DNA from: Flavobacterium sp. ENC
Lineage (GTDB): Bacteria > Bacteroidota > Bacteroidia > Flavobacteriales > Flavobacteriaceae
NCBI RefSeq assembly: GCF_020991415.1
Contig: NZ_JAJMOY010000007.1
Location: 1-64,000 of the forward strand
Direction of reading: 5' to 3'
Length of the DNA stretch: 64,000 nucleotides
The notes under the pieces were generated by a model. It was not told where the DNA came from. It saw nothing but the letters and a program-made list of their open reading frames with translations, and did no database searches. Below are positions 34,719 through 41,606 of the stretch, in pieces; position 1 is the first letter of the stretch; every line of letters starts with the position of its first letter. The translations under genes were made by a program, and so were the position numbers.

Positions 34719-35843
34719 TTAATTGATTACTATAGGTTTACCATGCGTTTGTTTAATAATGGATGGAAGCAGTGCCGGAAAGGAAGCTACGACCGAAACA
34801 AGGACACCGGCTGTTTTTTTATGACGTAAAATGCCGGCCAGCACGCGTCCCATCGACAAACGTCTGCCAAAATTCATGTTCCATTTTTGGGTATACGTTT
34901 TTTCCAGCCGTTCGCGTGAAATCGTTCCGGCATGAAATTCCAGTACGAGTTCTGCCGCTATTTTGGCACTGTGTAAGGCCATGGCCATTCCGTTGCCGCA
35001 TAACGGATGAATAAGGCCGGCTGTATCCCCAATCATAAGGATATGGTTTTCTACCGGCTGTTTCCTGTCGAATGATATCTGACTGATCGTGATGGGTTTT
35101 TCAAAAAGAAGGTGGCTGTTTTCAAATACGGCCTTAAGCTGCCAGTTTTTATACAGGACATTTCGCTGATAGTCTTCTATGTTTTTATATTTTTTGAAAG
35201 TGGCATAATCCGCCAGATAACAAATATTAATAGTATTGTTTTCTACTTTGGAAACGCCGCAATAGCCTCCGCTAAAGTTGTGCAAAGCGACAAGATCATC
35301 CGGAAAATTACCCGAATAATGCCCTTTAACCGCCAGCCACGAAGATTTTTTATGAATAAAATCCCTGGATAACACCTGATCCATATTGGAACGTTTGCCA
35401 TATGCCCCCAAAACAATTGCAGCGGACAAAACCTGAGTTGAGGTACTCACCCGGAAGATATCATCCTGAAAAGCAATAGCAGTAACAGTTTCCTCTATTA
35501 TTTTGCAGCCGTTGGCTTTTGCTTTTTCGTACAGAAAATGATCCAGCGCATAACGGCTTACCCCAAAACCGCCAAGAGGAAGTGTGGCTGTTGCTGTTTT
35601 TCCGTCCTGTGTGGTAAATTCAAATTTAGAAATACGGGTGGGCTGTAAAACCGAAACATCGGCACCAAGCCATTGCAGGTAAGGGAGGATTTCATTGGAA
35701 ATATATTCGCCGCAAACCTTATGTCTCGGATAGCCGGATTTTTCGACAAGCGTCACCTGCAGTCCCTGAGCGGACAAGTGAATAGCACTGGCCAAACCTG
35801 CCAGGCCGCCGCCAATAATAAGTACATCCGTGTTTATTTCCAT
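34719..35843 (-). CDS. FAD-dependent oxidoreductase (geranylgeranyl-reductase/hydroxylase type)
   Basis: The 374-residue protein has the Rossmann motif GGGLAGLASAIHL with the ribose-binding end VTLVEKSG (residues 5-37), the CGEYIS segment and the second FAD motif GDTAGLIHPLCGNGM (about 285-300). Similar proteins hydroxylate or reduce polyprenyl/alkyl aromatics (compare SrsC). It is the first gene of the operon. The upstream ~400 bp should hold the promoter, but no convincing Bacteroidetes box was found. Confidence 0.9.
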   Translation of the reverse strand: MEINTDVLIIGGGLAGLASAIHLSAQGLQVTLVEKSGYPRHKVCGEYISNEILPYLQWLGADVSVLQPTRISKFEFTTQDGKTATATLPLGGFGVSRYALDHFLYEKAKANGCKIIEETVTAIAFQDDIFRVSTSTQVLSAAIVLGAYGKRSNMDQVLSRDFIHKKSSWLAVKGHYSGNFPDDLVALHNFSGGYCGVSKVENNTINICYLADYATFKKYKNIEDYQRNVLYKNWQLKAVFENSHLLFEKPITISQISFDRKQPVENHILMIGDTAGLIHPLCGNGMAMALHSAKIAAELVLEFHAGTISRERLEKTYTQKWNMNFGRRLSMGRVLAGILRHKKTAGVLVSVVASFPALLPSIIKQTHGKPIVIN

Positions 35844-35887
35844 ACAAGCAAGTTAGATATAAATCTACTATTATAAGACAGACTGAG

Positions 35888-35923
35888 CCTCTTTTTTCAA
35901 TTTCGAATCACAAAAAAAAGAGG
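35888..35923. promoter_or_regulatory. Long A/T hairpin upstream of the polyketide operon
   Basis: CCTCTTTTTT (35888-35897) pairs with AAAAAAGAGG (35914-35923), 45-80 bp before the FAD-gene start. It is terminator-like in both directions, so it could insulate the operon or be a 5'-leader structure. Confidence 0.4.
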
Positions 35924-36037
35924 TTTAATAAAAAAAAAAAATTTTTAATCAATCCTTCTGCCCAAACCTAAATTTAGATTTTAGTACCGCAGACGGGTTA
36001 TAGTATTATTGTTAAATGTTATAAAATTTCCGGATAA

Positions 36038-36178
36038 GATTTAGGCCTTTTTGATGGTATAGAGTACCAACATCATCCGCGATTAGGACAAAAAGGTGAT
36101 CATCTGGCGAATGAAAAATACTGGCCGACCATTTTAGTGGCGCAAAATCCGACAATGATACAGGCACTAGTACCTTAA
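36038..36178 (+). pseudogene. Possible gene remnant
   Basis: A 45-codon open frame without a start codon (bounded by a stop at 36035) reads DLGLFDGIEYQHHPRLGQ and ends VAQNPTMIQALVP. Its composition is protein-like, and it could be the end of a degraded gene. It could also be chance. Confidence 0.3.
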
Positions 36179-36244
36179 AATTCTAAGCATTCGGAAGGCG
36201 TATTTTAAAAGGCTATTAGCTATATTTGGACTTTACTATACCGT

Positions 36245-37357
36245 ATGACAAAAGGATTTAAAAAAGCAGTTCGGCAAATACATTTATGGCTCGGTTTAGC
36301 ATCGGGACTCATTGTTTTGATCATTAGTATCACGGGTTTTTTGTATGTTTTTGAAGAAGAAATCCGCGAGGTGGCACAACAGGAATACCTTCACGTGCCT
36401 GTTCAGCAAAAAACTTTTATAGGGCTTACCGCTATACTTAAGAGTTACCAGCGTCTGGAGCCCAAACAGAAAATAACGGCTTTAAAAGTAAACAAGGAAG
36501 AAGCTAACGCAACCGTTCAGATTTCGACCAAAAAGAAAAAGACCTACTACTTTAATCCGTACGATGGAAGTCTGGTCAATGAAAAAGGCGCAGACTGGCT
36601 CAATACGGTTTTGGAAATACACCGTACGCTTTTATTAGGCGAGGCGGGGGAATTCATTCAGGGCTGGTCGGTGGTGATTTTCCTTCTCATGCTGATTACG
36701 GGACTTATTTTATGGTTTCCGAATCAAATGCGTCTGGTCAGGCAGTCGCTTCAGATAAAATGGAGCGGCTCCTTTAAAAGGGTCAACTACGACCTGCACC
36801 AGGTGTTGGGCTTTTATGCTGCTGTTGTGTTGTTGCTCATTGCGTTTTCAGGACTCTATTTTAAATTTGAGACGGCCAAAAAAGCGGTGAATGTCATGAC
36901 CCGAACCACTCTAAGTAAAGGAACAGCAGCCGTACCTCCGGCAAAAACAGATTCGACGACCATTCCGGTCCGATACAACAAAATTTATGAAACGGTGAAC
37001 GCCCAATATCCGGGAGCCTCTTCCATTAGTTTTTCAGTTCGGAAAACGGGTGAACTCCGGGTGCGAATGACCTATCCCAACCAATGGGCAAGTGCCAGAA
37101 AGCAGAACAGTATTTTTTTCGACGGAAAAACAGGAGCGTTATTACGAACCAAATTGTACAAAGACAACAATGCCGCAGATGTATACGAGGCGAGCAATCA
37201 TGATCTGCATACCGGCAGTTTCTTCGGACTGGCGGGTAAAATACTGTGGAGCCTGGTCAGCCTGATTGGTGCCTCCCTTCCGGTAACAGGATTTATCATC
37301 TGGTGGAAAAAAGGAAAGAAATCTAAAGGAAAAAAAGTGAAAAAACGGAAAGCGTAG
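36245..37357 (+). CDS. PepSY-associated transmembrane protein
   Basis: The 370-residue protein matches the PepSY_TM/PiuB family. An N-terminal helix (IHLWLGLASGLIVLIISITGFLYVFEEEIR) is followed by three further spans (WSVVIFLLMLITGLILWFP, VLGFYAAVVLLLIAFSGLYF, ILWSLVSLIGASLPVTGFIIWW) with conserved His in DLHQV and HDLHTG, and a Lys-rich tail. Family members sit next to TonB/iron uptake genes and probably act in ferric siderophore or heme handling. It is divergent from the polyketide operon and converges with the hotdog gene. Confidence 0.88.
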   Translation: MTKGFKKAVRQIHLWLGLASGLIVLIISITGFLYVFEEEIREVAQQEYLHVPVQQKTFIGLTAILKSYQRLEPKQKITALKVNKEEANATVQISTKKKKTYYFNPYDGSLVNEKGADWLNTVLEIHRTLLLGEAGEFIQGWSVVIFLLMLITGLILWFPNQMRLVRQSLQIKWSGSFKRVNYDLHQVLGFYAAVVLLLIAFSGLYFKFETAKKAVNVMTRTTLSKGTAAVPPAKTDSTTIPVRYNKIYETVNAQYPGASSISFSVRKTGELRVRMTYPNQWASARKQNSIFFDGKTGALLRTKLYKDNNAADVYEASNHDLHTGSFFGLAGKILWSLVSLIGASLPVTGFIIWWKKGKKSKGKKVKKRKA

Positions 37358-37373
37358 GAATGTTTGTTGCGTC

Positions 37374-37775
37374 TTAGGCCCTGTTTCCCGTATTGAAATG
37401 CCGCAGGATTTGTTTCGGTGCCGCGATCACCTGACTGCGGACAGGGTCAAACCACCTGACTTCTTTGGTCACTATTGCACAGCATTCGTTTTTGGAATTG
37501 AAAAAGCAGCTTTCCATCAGGATTTTGTCGGCGATGTAACACTGTTTCATTTCCACGAAAAAGGACTCGGTAAACATCAGGTCTTTGTAAGGAACCAGCT
37601 GATGATGGCCTTCCTGCAAACCCAGCTGCAGCGCCTTGAGCCGCTCTTTCGAAAATCCGTTGGCAAACAAAAAATGATCCAGTAAACGGAGCGTGTACGA
37701 AATGTAAGCCGTACTTTCCATGACCATGCTGTCATTGACATCTTCTCCGGAAACAACATAATTTTTACAGATCAT
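37374..37775 (-). CDS. Putative hotdog-fold thioesterase-like protein
   Basis: The 133-residue protein lines up with 4HBT-type acyl-thioesterases in order of elements: DVNDSMVMESTAYISYTLRLLDHFLFANG, then LGLQEGHHQLVPYKDLMFTESFFVEMKQC and ECCAIVTKEVRWFDPVRSQVI. The short length fits. The catalytic residues are not clearly recognisable and the call is tentative. A strong terminator separates it from the YceI gene upstream. Confidence 0.5.
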   Translation of the reverse strand: MICKNYVVSGEDVNDSMVMESTAYISYTLRLLDHFLFANGFSKERLKALQLGLQEGHHQLVPYKDLMFTESFFVEMKQCYIADKILMESCFFNSKNECCAIVTKEVRWFDPVRSQVIAAPKQILRHFNTGNRA

Positions 37776-37796
37776 ATAAAAGTAGTTTAGGGGTTG

Positions 37797-37830
37797 AAAA
37801 AAAAAGAGGCCAGCCTGACGACTGGCCTCA
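37797..37830 (-). terminator. Rho-independent terminator after the YceI gene
   Basis: On the minus strand GAGGCCAG (37829-37822) pairs with CTGGCCTC (37813-37806), followed by a nine-T run. It ends the sigma-controlled operon just behind the YceI stop. Confidence 0.88.
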
Positions 37831-37839
37831 GGGCAATAT

Positions 37840-38394
37840 TTATTTAACCAATAAAAAATTGTAAGAAACTTTTATTTTGTCCGCAATTTTTTTACGCACC
37901 AGGCTTGGTATTTCGATACCGTAATCTTCCGGTTTCACGTCAAAAGAACCCATCGCAATAACACCGTTGGCGGCTTTCGAAATTTTCACGGTCACCGCTA
38001 TCGGTTTTGTTTTTCCGTGAATGGTCAGATCTCCTTTTAGCGTAAAATTTTTATCAGTACCGGTCACCTTCGAAAGGTCAAAATCCTCTATTTTACCTTT
38101 TAAGGTAGCTTTTGAAAATTTTTCTGATTCCATGTAATTTTCGTTGAAATGTTCCTCCATTAAGGCCACCTTAAAACGAAACCCTTTGATAAGGACCAAA
38201 GCCGCGAAATCCCCGGTAGAAGTCTCTAAAACCGCAGAGACACTTTTGTTTTCGGCAGCCACTTCTTCATTGGAAGGCGTGGAAGCCTGAAATTTGATAC
38301 TTCCTGTTTTGGTGATCAGCTTTTGTGCCAGCGCAGTTGCAGGTACAACAGTAATCACCAGTAAAAGGAAGAAAAAAAGAACTGTTTTTTTCAT
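37840..38394 (-). CDS. Periplasmic YceI-family protein
   Basis: The 184-residue protein has a signal peptide (LFFFLLLVITVVPATALAQ) and a YceI domain (TKTGSIKFQASTP, LIKGFRFKVALMEEHFNENYMESEKFSKATLKGKI, GDLTIHGKTKPIAVTV). Periplasmic YceI proteins bind polyisoprenoid or amphiphilic ligands. It starts 5 bp behind the cytochrome lipoprotein stop codon and is the last gene before a strong terminator. Confidence 0.92.
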   Translation of the reverse strand: MKKTVLFFFLLLVITVVPATALAQKLITKTGSIKFQASTPSNEEVAAENKSVSAVLETSTGDFAALVLIKGFRFKVALMEEHFNENYMESEKFSKATLKGKIEDFDLSKVTGTDKNFTLKGDLTIHGKTKPIAVTVKISKAANGVIAMGSFDVKPEDYGIEIPSLVRKKIADKIKVSYNFLLVK

Positions 38395-38399
38395 GATGA

Positions 38400-38780
38400 T
38401 TAATTTTCTTTAAGTCCGTCCGTATTCCATTTCACAATCACATCGATATTGGCCTGAGACATTCTTCCACCCTGAGGCATAATGCCCTGCTGGCCATTCT
38501 GCAGCTGAATTCGGTTTAACAAACCGGCATTTTCAACCGCAGCTTTCACCTCTGCATACGTAGTCAGAGGCCTGAAAGAAGCCGATCTTCCGCTTTGGTG
38601 ACAGCTGACACAATTCGCATCTATAATCGCTTTTGCATTTTTACTATAGCTAAAAGCAACTGTAGGATCCGGATTAGGTGTTCCGGTTGGGGGTGGCGTA
38701 GCGATATCTTCATAGGTATCAGAACTGCTGCAGCTCGTAAAAGCTGCCAGCAGCAGAGTAAGGGCTATTAGTTTTTTCAT
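38400..38780 (-). CDS. c-type cytochrome lipoprotein
   Basis: The 126-residue protein has a lipobox cysteine (AAFTSC, Cys17) and one heme-binding motif CVSCH (Cys57, Cys60, His61), with Met101 in IMPQGG as the probable sixth ligand. It is thus a small membrane-anchored, electron-carrying c-type cytochrome or a covalent heme sensor. It is followed 5 bp later by YceI. The 99-bp stretch from Pro/Gly-rich linker to motif is a flexible tether. Confidence 0.88.
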   Translation of the reverse strand: MKKLIALTLLLAAFTSCSSSDTYEDIATPPPTGTPNPDPTVAFSYSKNAKAIIDANCVSCHQSGRSASFRPLTTYAEVKAAVENAGLLNRIQLQNGQQGIMPQGGRMSQANIDVIVKWNTDGLKEN

Positions 38781-38879
38781 AGTTGTTGTTTTTATTTGTG
38801 GTTAAGGGTTATGAGTTATGAGTTATGAGTTTGAGGGTAGATTTTAAGTGTTAGGCGTTTGTAAAATCTCTCATTGTAA

Positions 38880-39052
38880 CATTATCAAATCATCCAATCA
38901 TCCAATTATCAAATTCTCCCATTATCAAATTATCTAATTCTCCAATCGTCCAATCATCCAATTATCCAATTATCCAATTATCAAATTCTCCCATTATCAA
39001 ATTCTCCAATCATCCAATCATCCCATTATCAAATTATCAAATTATCCAATTC
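38880..39052. repeat. CAATTATC octamer array
   Basis: About 22 tandem eight-base units (consensus CAATTATC, with CAATCATC, AAATTCTC and CCATTATC variants) directly abut the DUF5777 stop codon. Heptamer repeats of GTTATGA precede it at about 38809-38830. The region separates the DUF5777 gene from the cytochrome gene within the operon. Confidence 0.88.
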
Positions 39053-39895
39053 TTAAAACACCCTATACAGGTTAAATCCGAAAAAGAAATCCCCTTTGCC
39101 CCAGTCGCCGGAGGCATTGGTCAGGTAACCGCTCTCGCTCATTGCTTGTGAATTGGTGAAGATCAGCTGAAAGACATGCCCGCCGGTTTCTACATCCAGA
39201 CCAACTGACAATGGGTTTTTGTAAAAGTCAGGGGTGTCAAAGTTGTGCATGTACTCTAAGTTCACCGATAATCTTTTGGTGATTTTATAACGTCCTCCGC
39301 CGCCAAAAGAAAACTGATTGTCGTTTTCGATGGCCGGATTATACAGGTTTTTATGAATGAAGGACGGCACTAACTCTAACGAAAGTTTTTCACTTACTTT
39401 TCTGGAAACCAGCAATTGCTGTACATACGTCATACGATGTTTGAATTCCAGTCCCGGATACTGATCCTTTTCCAAAAAAGTATTGATATCGGCCACACTG
39501 TATCCGACAATATCTACGGGGAAATTAGCATCTTGTCGTGCCATTCGGTATTTCACGCCGGTTTCGTACATTTTGTTAAGGGTATGCCTGGAGAGACTTA
39601 CCGATAACCAGTCGGTCACACCATAAATACCACCCAGTTTTGTGGTTGCGTTATCAAGACCAAAAAAACTGTCAAAACCGTCTTTAACGGTACCAAAACG
39701 GTGAGAGACTACAAAATAAAATTCTTTTTTTGCCGCCATTTTGGTCGTTTGCAAAGTAACCAGCTGTAAAGCCTTAAAAGTGGCTGTCGAATAGGTAGGT
39801 TCTACCTGAGTCGAATCGAGATCCTTTAGCAGATCATCCTGCGAATAGGCCATGGTAGCCAGAAAAAGGCAGATTGGGACTAAATATTTCTTCAT
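39053..39895 (-). CDS. DUF5777-family outer-membrane beta-barrel protein
   Basis: The 280-residue protein has a signal peptide (YLVPICLFLATMAYSQ) and successive amphipathic strands (EFYFVVSHRFGTVKDGFDSFFGLDN, GIYGVTDWLSVSLSRH, LSLELVPSFIHKNLY, FSFGGGGRYKITKRLSVNLEYM) ending in a terminal Phe (GFNLYRVF), all typical of outer-membrane barrels. It matches DUF5777 of Bacteroidetes, whose role is unknown. It lies 20 bp behind the OB-fold gene, in the sigma-controlled operon. Confidence 0.88.
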   Translation of the reverse strand: MKKYLVPICLFLATMAYSQDDLLKDLDSTQVEPTYSTATFKALQLVTLQTTKMAAKKEFYFVVSHRFGTVKDGFDSFFGLDNATTKLGGIYGVTDWLSVSLSRHTLNKMYETGVKYRMARQDANFPVDIVGYSVADINTFLEKDQYPGLEFKHRMTYVQQLLVSRKVSEKLSLELVPSFIHKNLYNPAIENDNQFSFGGGGRYKITKRLSVNLEYMHNFDTPDFYKNPLSVGLDVETGGHVFQLIFTNSQAMSESGYLTNASGDWGKGDFFFGFNLYRVF

Positions 39896-39915
39896 AATTA
39901 CAATAATTGTGGGGG

Positions 39916-40308
39916 TTAATTAAGGGTACACTGGTCGAGTTTCACTTCCTGAAAAAGTTCATCATAACCGATACATTTGCCTTTAACGGTTACTTTATGA
40001 TCGAGCTGTTTTTCTTTTATTTTTCGGGTAAACAGGCAGAAAACAGTATTTTCGAGCGTGATTACCGAATCCGTTTCTTTGGTGACGGTACCCGTGATGG
40101 CAATGGTTTTATTGAGATACAGGGCATCCGCTTTTTTCGGATCAGCGTTGTATTCTTCCAGTAATTTTCCGGCTGTAATACTAAAATCAGGACTTTCTGC
40201 AGCTATATTGCGGGCTTCCTTAAACAGAAATCCGTAATAAAAATAAATACCCGCCGAAGCCACGATCAGTACGGCCGCGATGATAAATAGGATTCTTTTT
40301 CTTTTCAT
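39916..40308 (-). CDS. Membrane-anchored OB-fold (tRNA_anti-like) protein
   Basis: The 130-residue protein has an N-terminal membrane helix (ILFIIAAVLIVASAGIYFYYGFLF) and an OB-fold module: LYLNKTIAITGTVTKETDSVITLENTVFCLFTRKIKEKQLDHKVTVKGKCIGYDELFQEVKLDQCTL. Similar modules occur in Bacteroidetes envelope proteins. No ligand is known. It lies 20 bp ahead of DUF5777 and 115 bp behind the Lipoprotein_15 gene, with a hairpin in that gap. Confidence 0.75.
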   Translation of the reverse strand: MKRKRILFIIAAVLIVASAGIYFYYGFLFKEARNIAAESPDFSITAGKLLEEYNADPKKADALYLNKTIAITGTVTKETDSVITLENTVFCLFTRKIKEKQLDHKVTVKGKCIGYDELFQEVKLDQCTLN

Positions 40309-40356
40309 AATGATGCTTTAATTTTCAGGTAGAAGTAAGGCTCTTTTATTTCAAAC

Positions 40357-40378
40357 GAGCCCGGTAAAAACCGGACTC
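40357..40378 (-). terminator. Intercistronic hairpin, possible attenuator
   Basis: GAGCCCGGT (40357-40365) pairs with ACCGGACTC (40370-40378), with one G-U pair and an AAAA loop. On the minus strand it lacks a long T-run, so it may lower but not stop read-through from the Lipoprotein_15 gene. Confidence 0.45.
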
Positions 40379-40423
40379 CTTTGAGATAGAATGTTGCTGT
40401 TAATCAGTAGAAAATGCTACTGC

Positions 40424-41335
40424 TTAGATCGCAAGCGGCGAATCTTTCACCGGTACCGGCCAAACGCCAGGAGCAGGGAAACTGATTCCTTTATTGGCGC
40501 CTCTTACGTTGGCATCCTGTCCGAAATAATACAAAGGCCAGCCGTTGTACACTAGTTGCGATTTACCAAATACGGTAATCACAGAAAATTTAGTTTTGTC
40601 CAGAACGGAAGGCACTACAATTTTATCGGTTTCATAGATCGGCCAAACCGCATTGTTGGAGAAATCAGCTTTTGTAAAATTGTTTTTCTTGAAATTATCG
40701 TTTTTAAACGTATACAGTGTGATTCCTTTTGCATCTGTAAAATAAGTCGTTACACCATCTCCCACCGTATAATCGGATTTGTAGTTTTTACCATCATGGC
40801 CCACCAGCTGGCTTCTTACCACCAGGATCGAATAATCGGGTTTGGCAATAAACCAGACACCGCCCACACCGTCACCGGTTGTTTTACCTGCCGCTTCCGG
40901 TACATTCGTTCCGGCACCGCCATACCCGTCACCCGAAGAAAGCGGTGCATAGTAGTACAATGGCCAGCCTTTATAAGTCACTTGTTTTTTGGCAGAAGCC
41001 GTAGTGATCGTTCCAAAATCAGCTAAGTTTAGTCCGTCACCTAATTTATCAGCCGTCAGATTATCGACGTTAAAAAGAGGCCATACCGCTTCACATCCTC
41101 CGGTACAAGAAGCCTGTCCGTTGGCGTCCGTGGCAAAAAAGTACAATGATCTTCCATCCTTATCCGAAAGGTAAGAACCTAAAGTAGCACTGGTAGAAAG
41201 GGAGATTTCTTTTTTAACAACTGTCGGCGGCGTAACAGGAGGCGGCGTGTCCCCATCACTGTCACTGCTGCAGCTTACAAAAAAGGTAGTTGCCATAAGA
41301 GCAACGAATGCGAATGTAGTTTGTTTTAATTTCAT
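40424..41335 (-). CDS. Lipoprotein with two Lipoprotein_15 (secreted repeat) modules
   Basis: The 303-residue protein has a lipobox cysteine at residue 22 (TTFFVSC) and the pattern of the secreted-repeat Lipoprotein_15 family: LGSYLSDKDGRSLYFFATDANGQASCTGGCEAVWPLF, YKGWPLYYYAPLSSGDGYGG, then a second copy with LYTFKNDNF, AVWPIYE and YNGWPLYYFGQD. Such modules are surface-exposed and of unknown role, and homologues often occur in electron-transfer clusters. It is the first gene of the second sigma-controlled transcription unit. Confidence 0.88.
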   Translation of the reverse strand: MKLKQTTFAFVALMATTFFVSCSSDSDGDTPPPVTPPTVVKKEISLSTSATLGSYLSDKDGRSLYFFATDANGQASCTGGCEAVWPLFNVDNLTADKLGDGLNLADFGTITTASAKKQVTYKGWPLYYYAPLSSGDGYGGAGTNVPEAAGKTTGDGVGGVWFIAKPDYSILVVRSQLVGHDGKNYKSDYTVGDGVTTYFTDAKGITLYTFKNDNFKKNNFTKADFSNNAVWPIYETDKIVVPSVLDKTKFSVITVFGKSQLVYNGWPLYYFGQDANVRGANKGISFPAPGVWPVPVKDSPLAI

Positions 41336-41378
41336 GGTTTTTAAATTTTTAATTGATTTTTAAGAGTTATGAGTTTTT

Positions 41379-41410
41379 AGTCTCAGTCTCAGTCTCAGTT
41401 TTCAGTCTCA
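41379..41410. repeat. AGTCTC/TCAGTC hexamer repeat
   Basis: About five units in the leader between the sigma-type promoter and the Lipoprotein_15 start. It shares TCTCAGTTTTCAGTCTCAG with the repeat at 4415-4473. GTTATGA heptamers flank it. Confidence 0.8.
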
Positions 41411-41504
41411 GATCTTTGTTCTATATTCTTTATTCTCACTTTTCACGATTATAAACTATAGACCTTTCACTTCTAACTCAAAACTCATAACCCATAACTG
41501 ATAA

Positions 41505-41533
41505 TAAAACAGCCTCCTAGCAGGTTACCCTAC
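41505..41533 (-). promoter_or_regulatory. ECF sigma promoter of the Lipoprotein_15 operon
   Basis: On the minus strand GTAGGGTAA (41533-41525), ten bases, then GGCTGTTTTA (41514-41505). The same two blocks with the same spacing occur at 45089-45061 and 45655-45683. The Lipoprotein_15 start is ~170 bp downstream, with the hexamer repeat in the leader. Confidence 0.72.
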
Positions 41534-41606
41534 CAAAGAATCGATATTTTATTAAAAAAAAGTAAAAAAAGGGAAGTAAAGCTTTACAAAAGACTGAAAT
41601 ACAGCT

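Noticed and set aside
30469..35843. Flexirubin/dialkylresorcinol or aryl polyene cluster
   Set aside because: The core enzyme has the type III PKS Cys-His-Asn triad; the DarA/DarB pair and the wider set of polyene genes are absent.
35888..35923. Riboswitch upstream of the polyketide operon
   Set aside because: A simple A/T hairpin without conserved aptamer features.
38880..39052. CRISPR array
   Set aside because: Eight-base degenerate microsatellite, not repeats with unique spacers.
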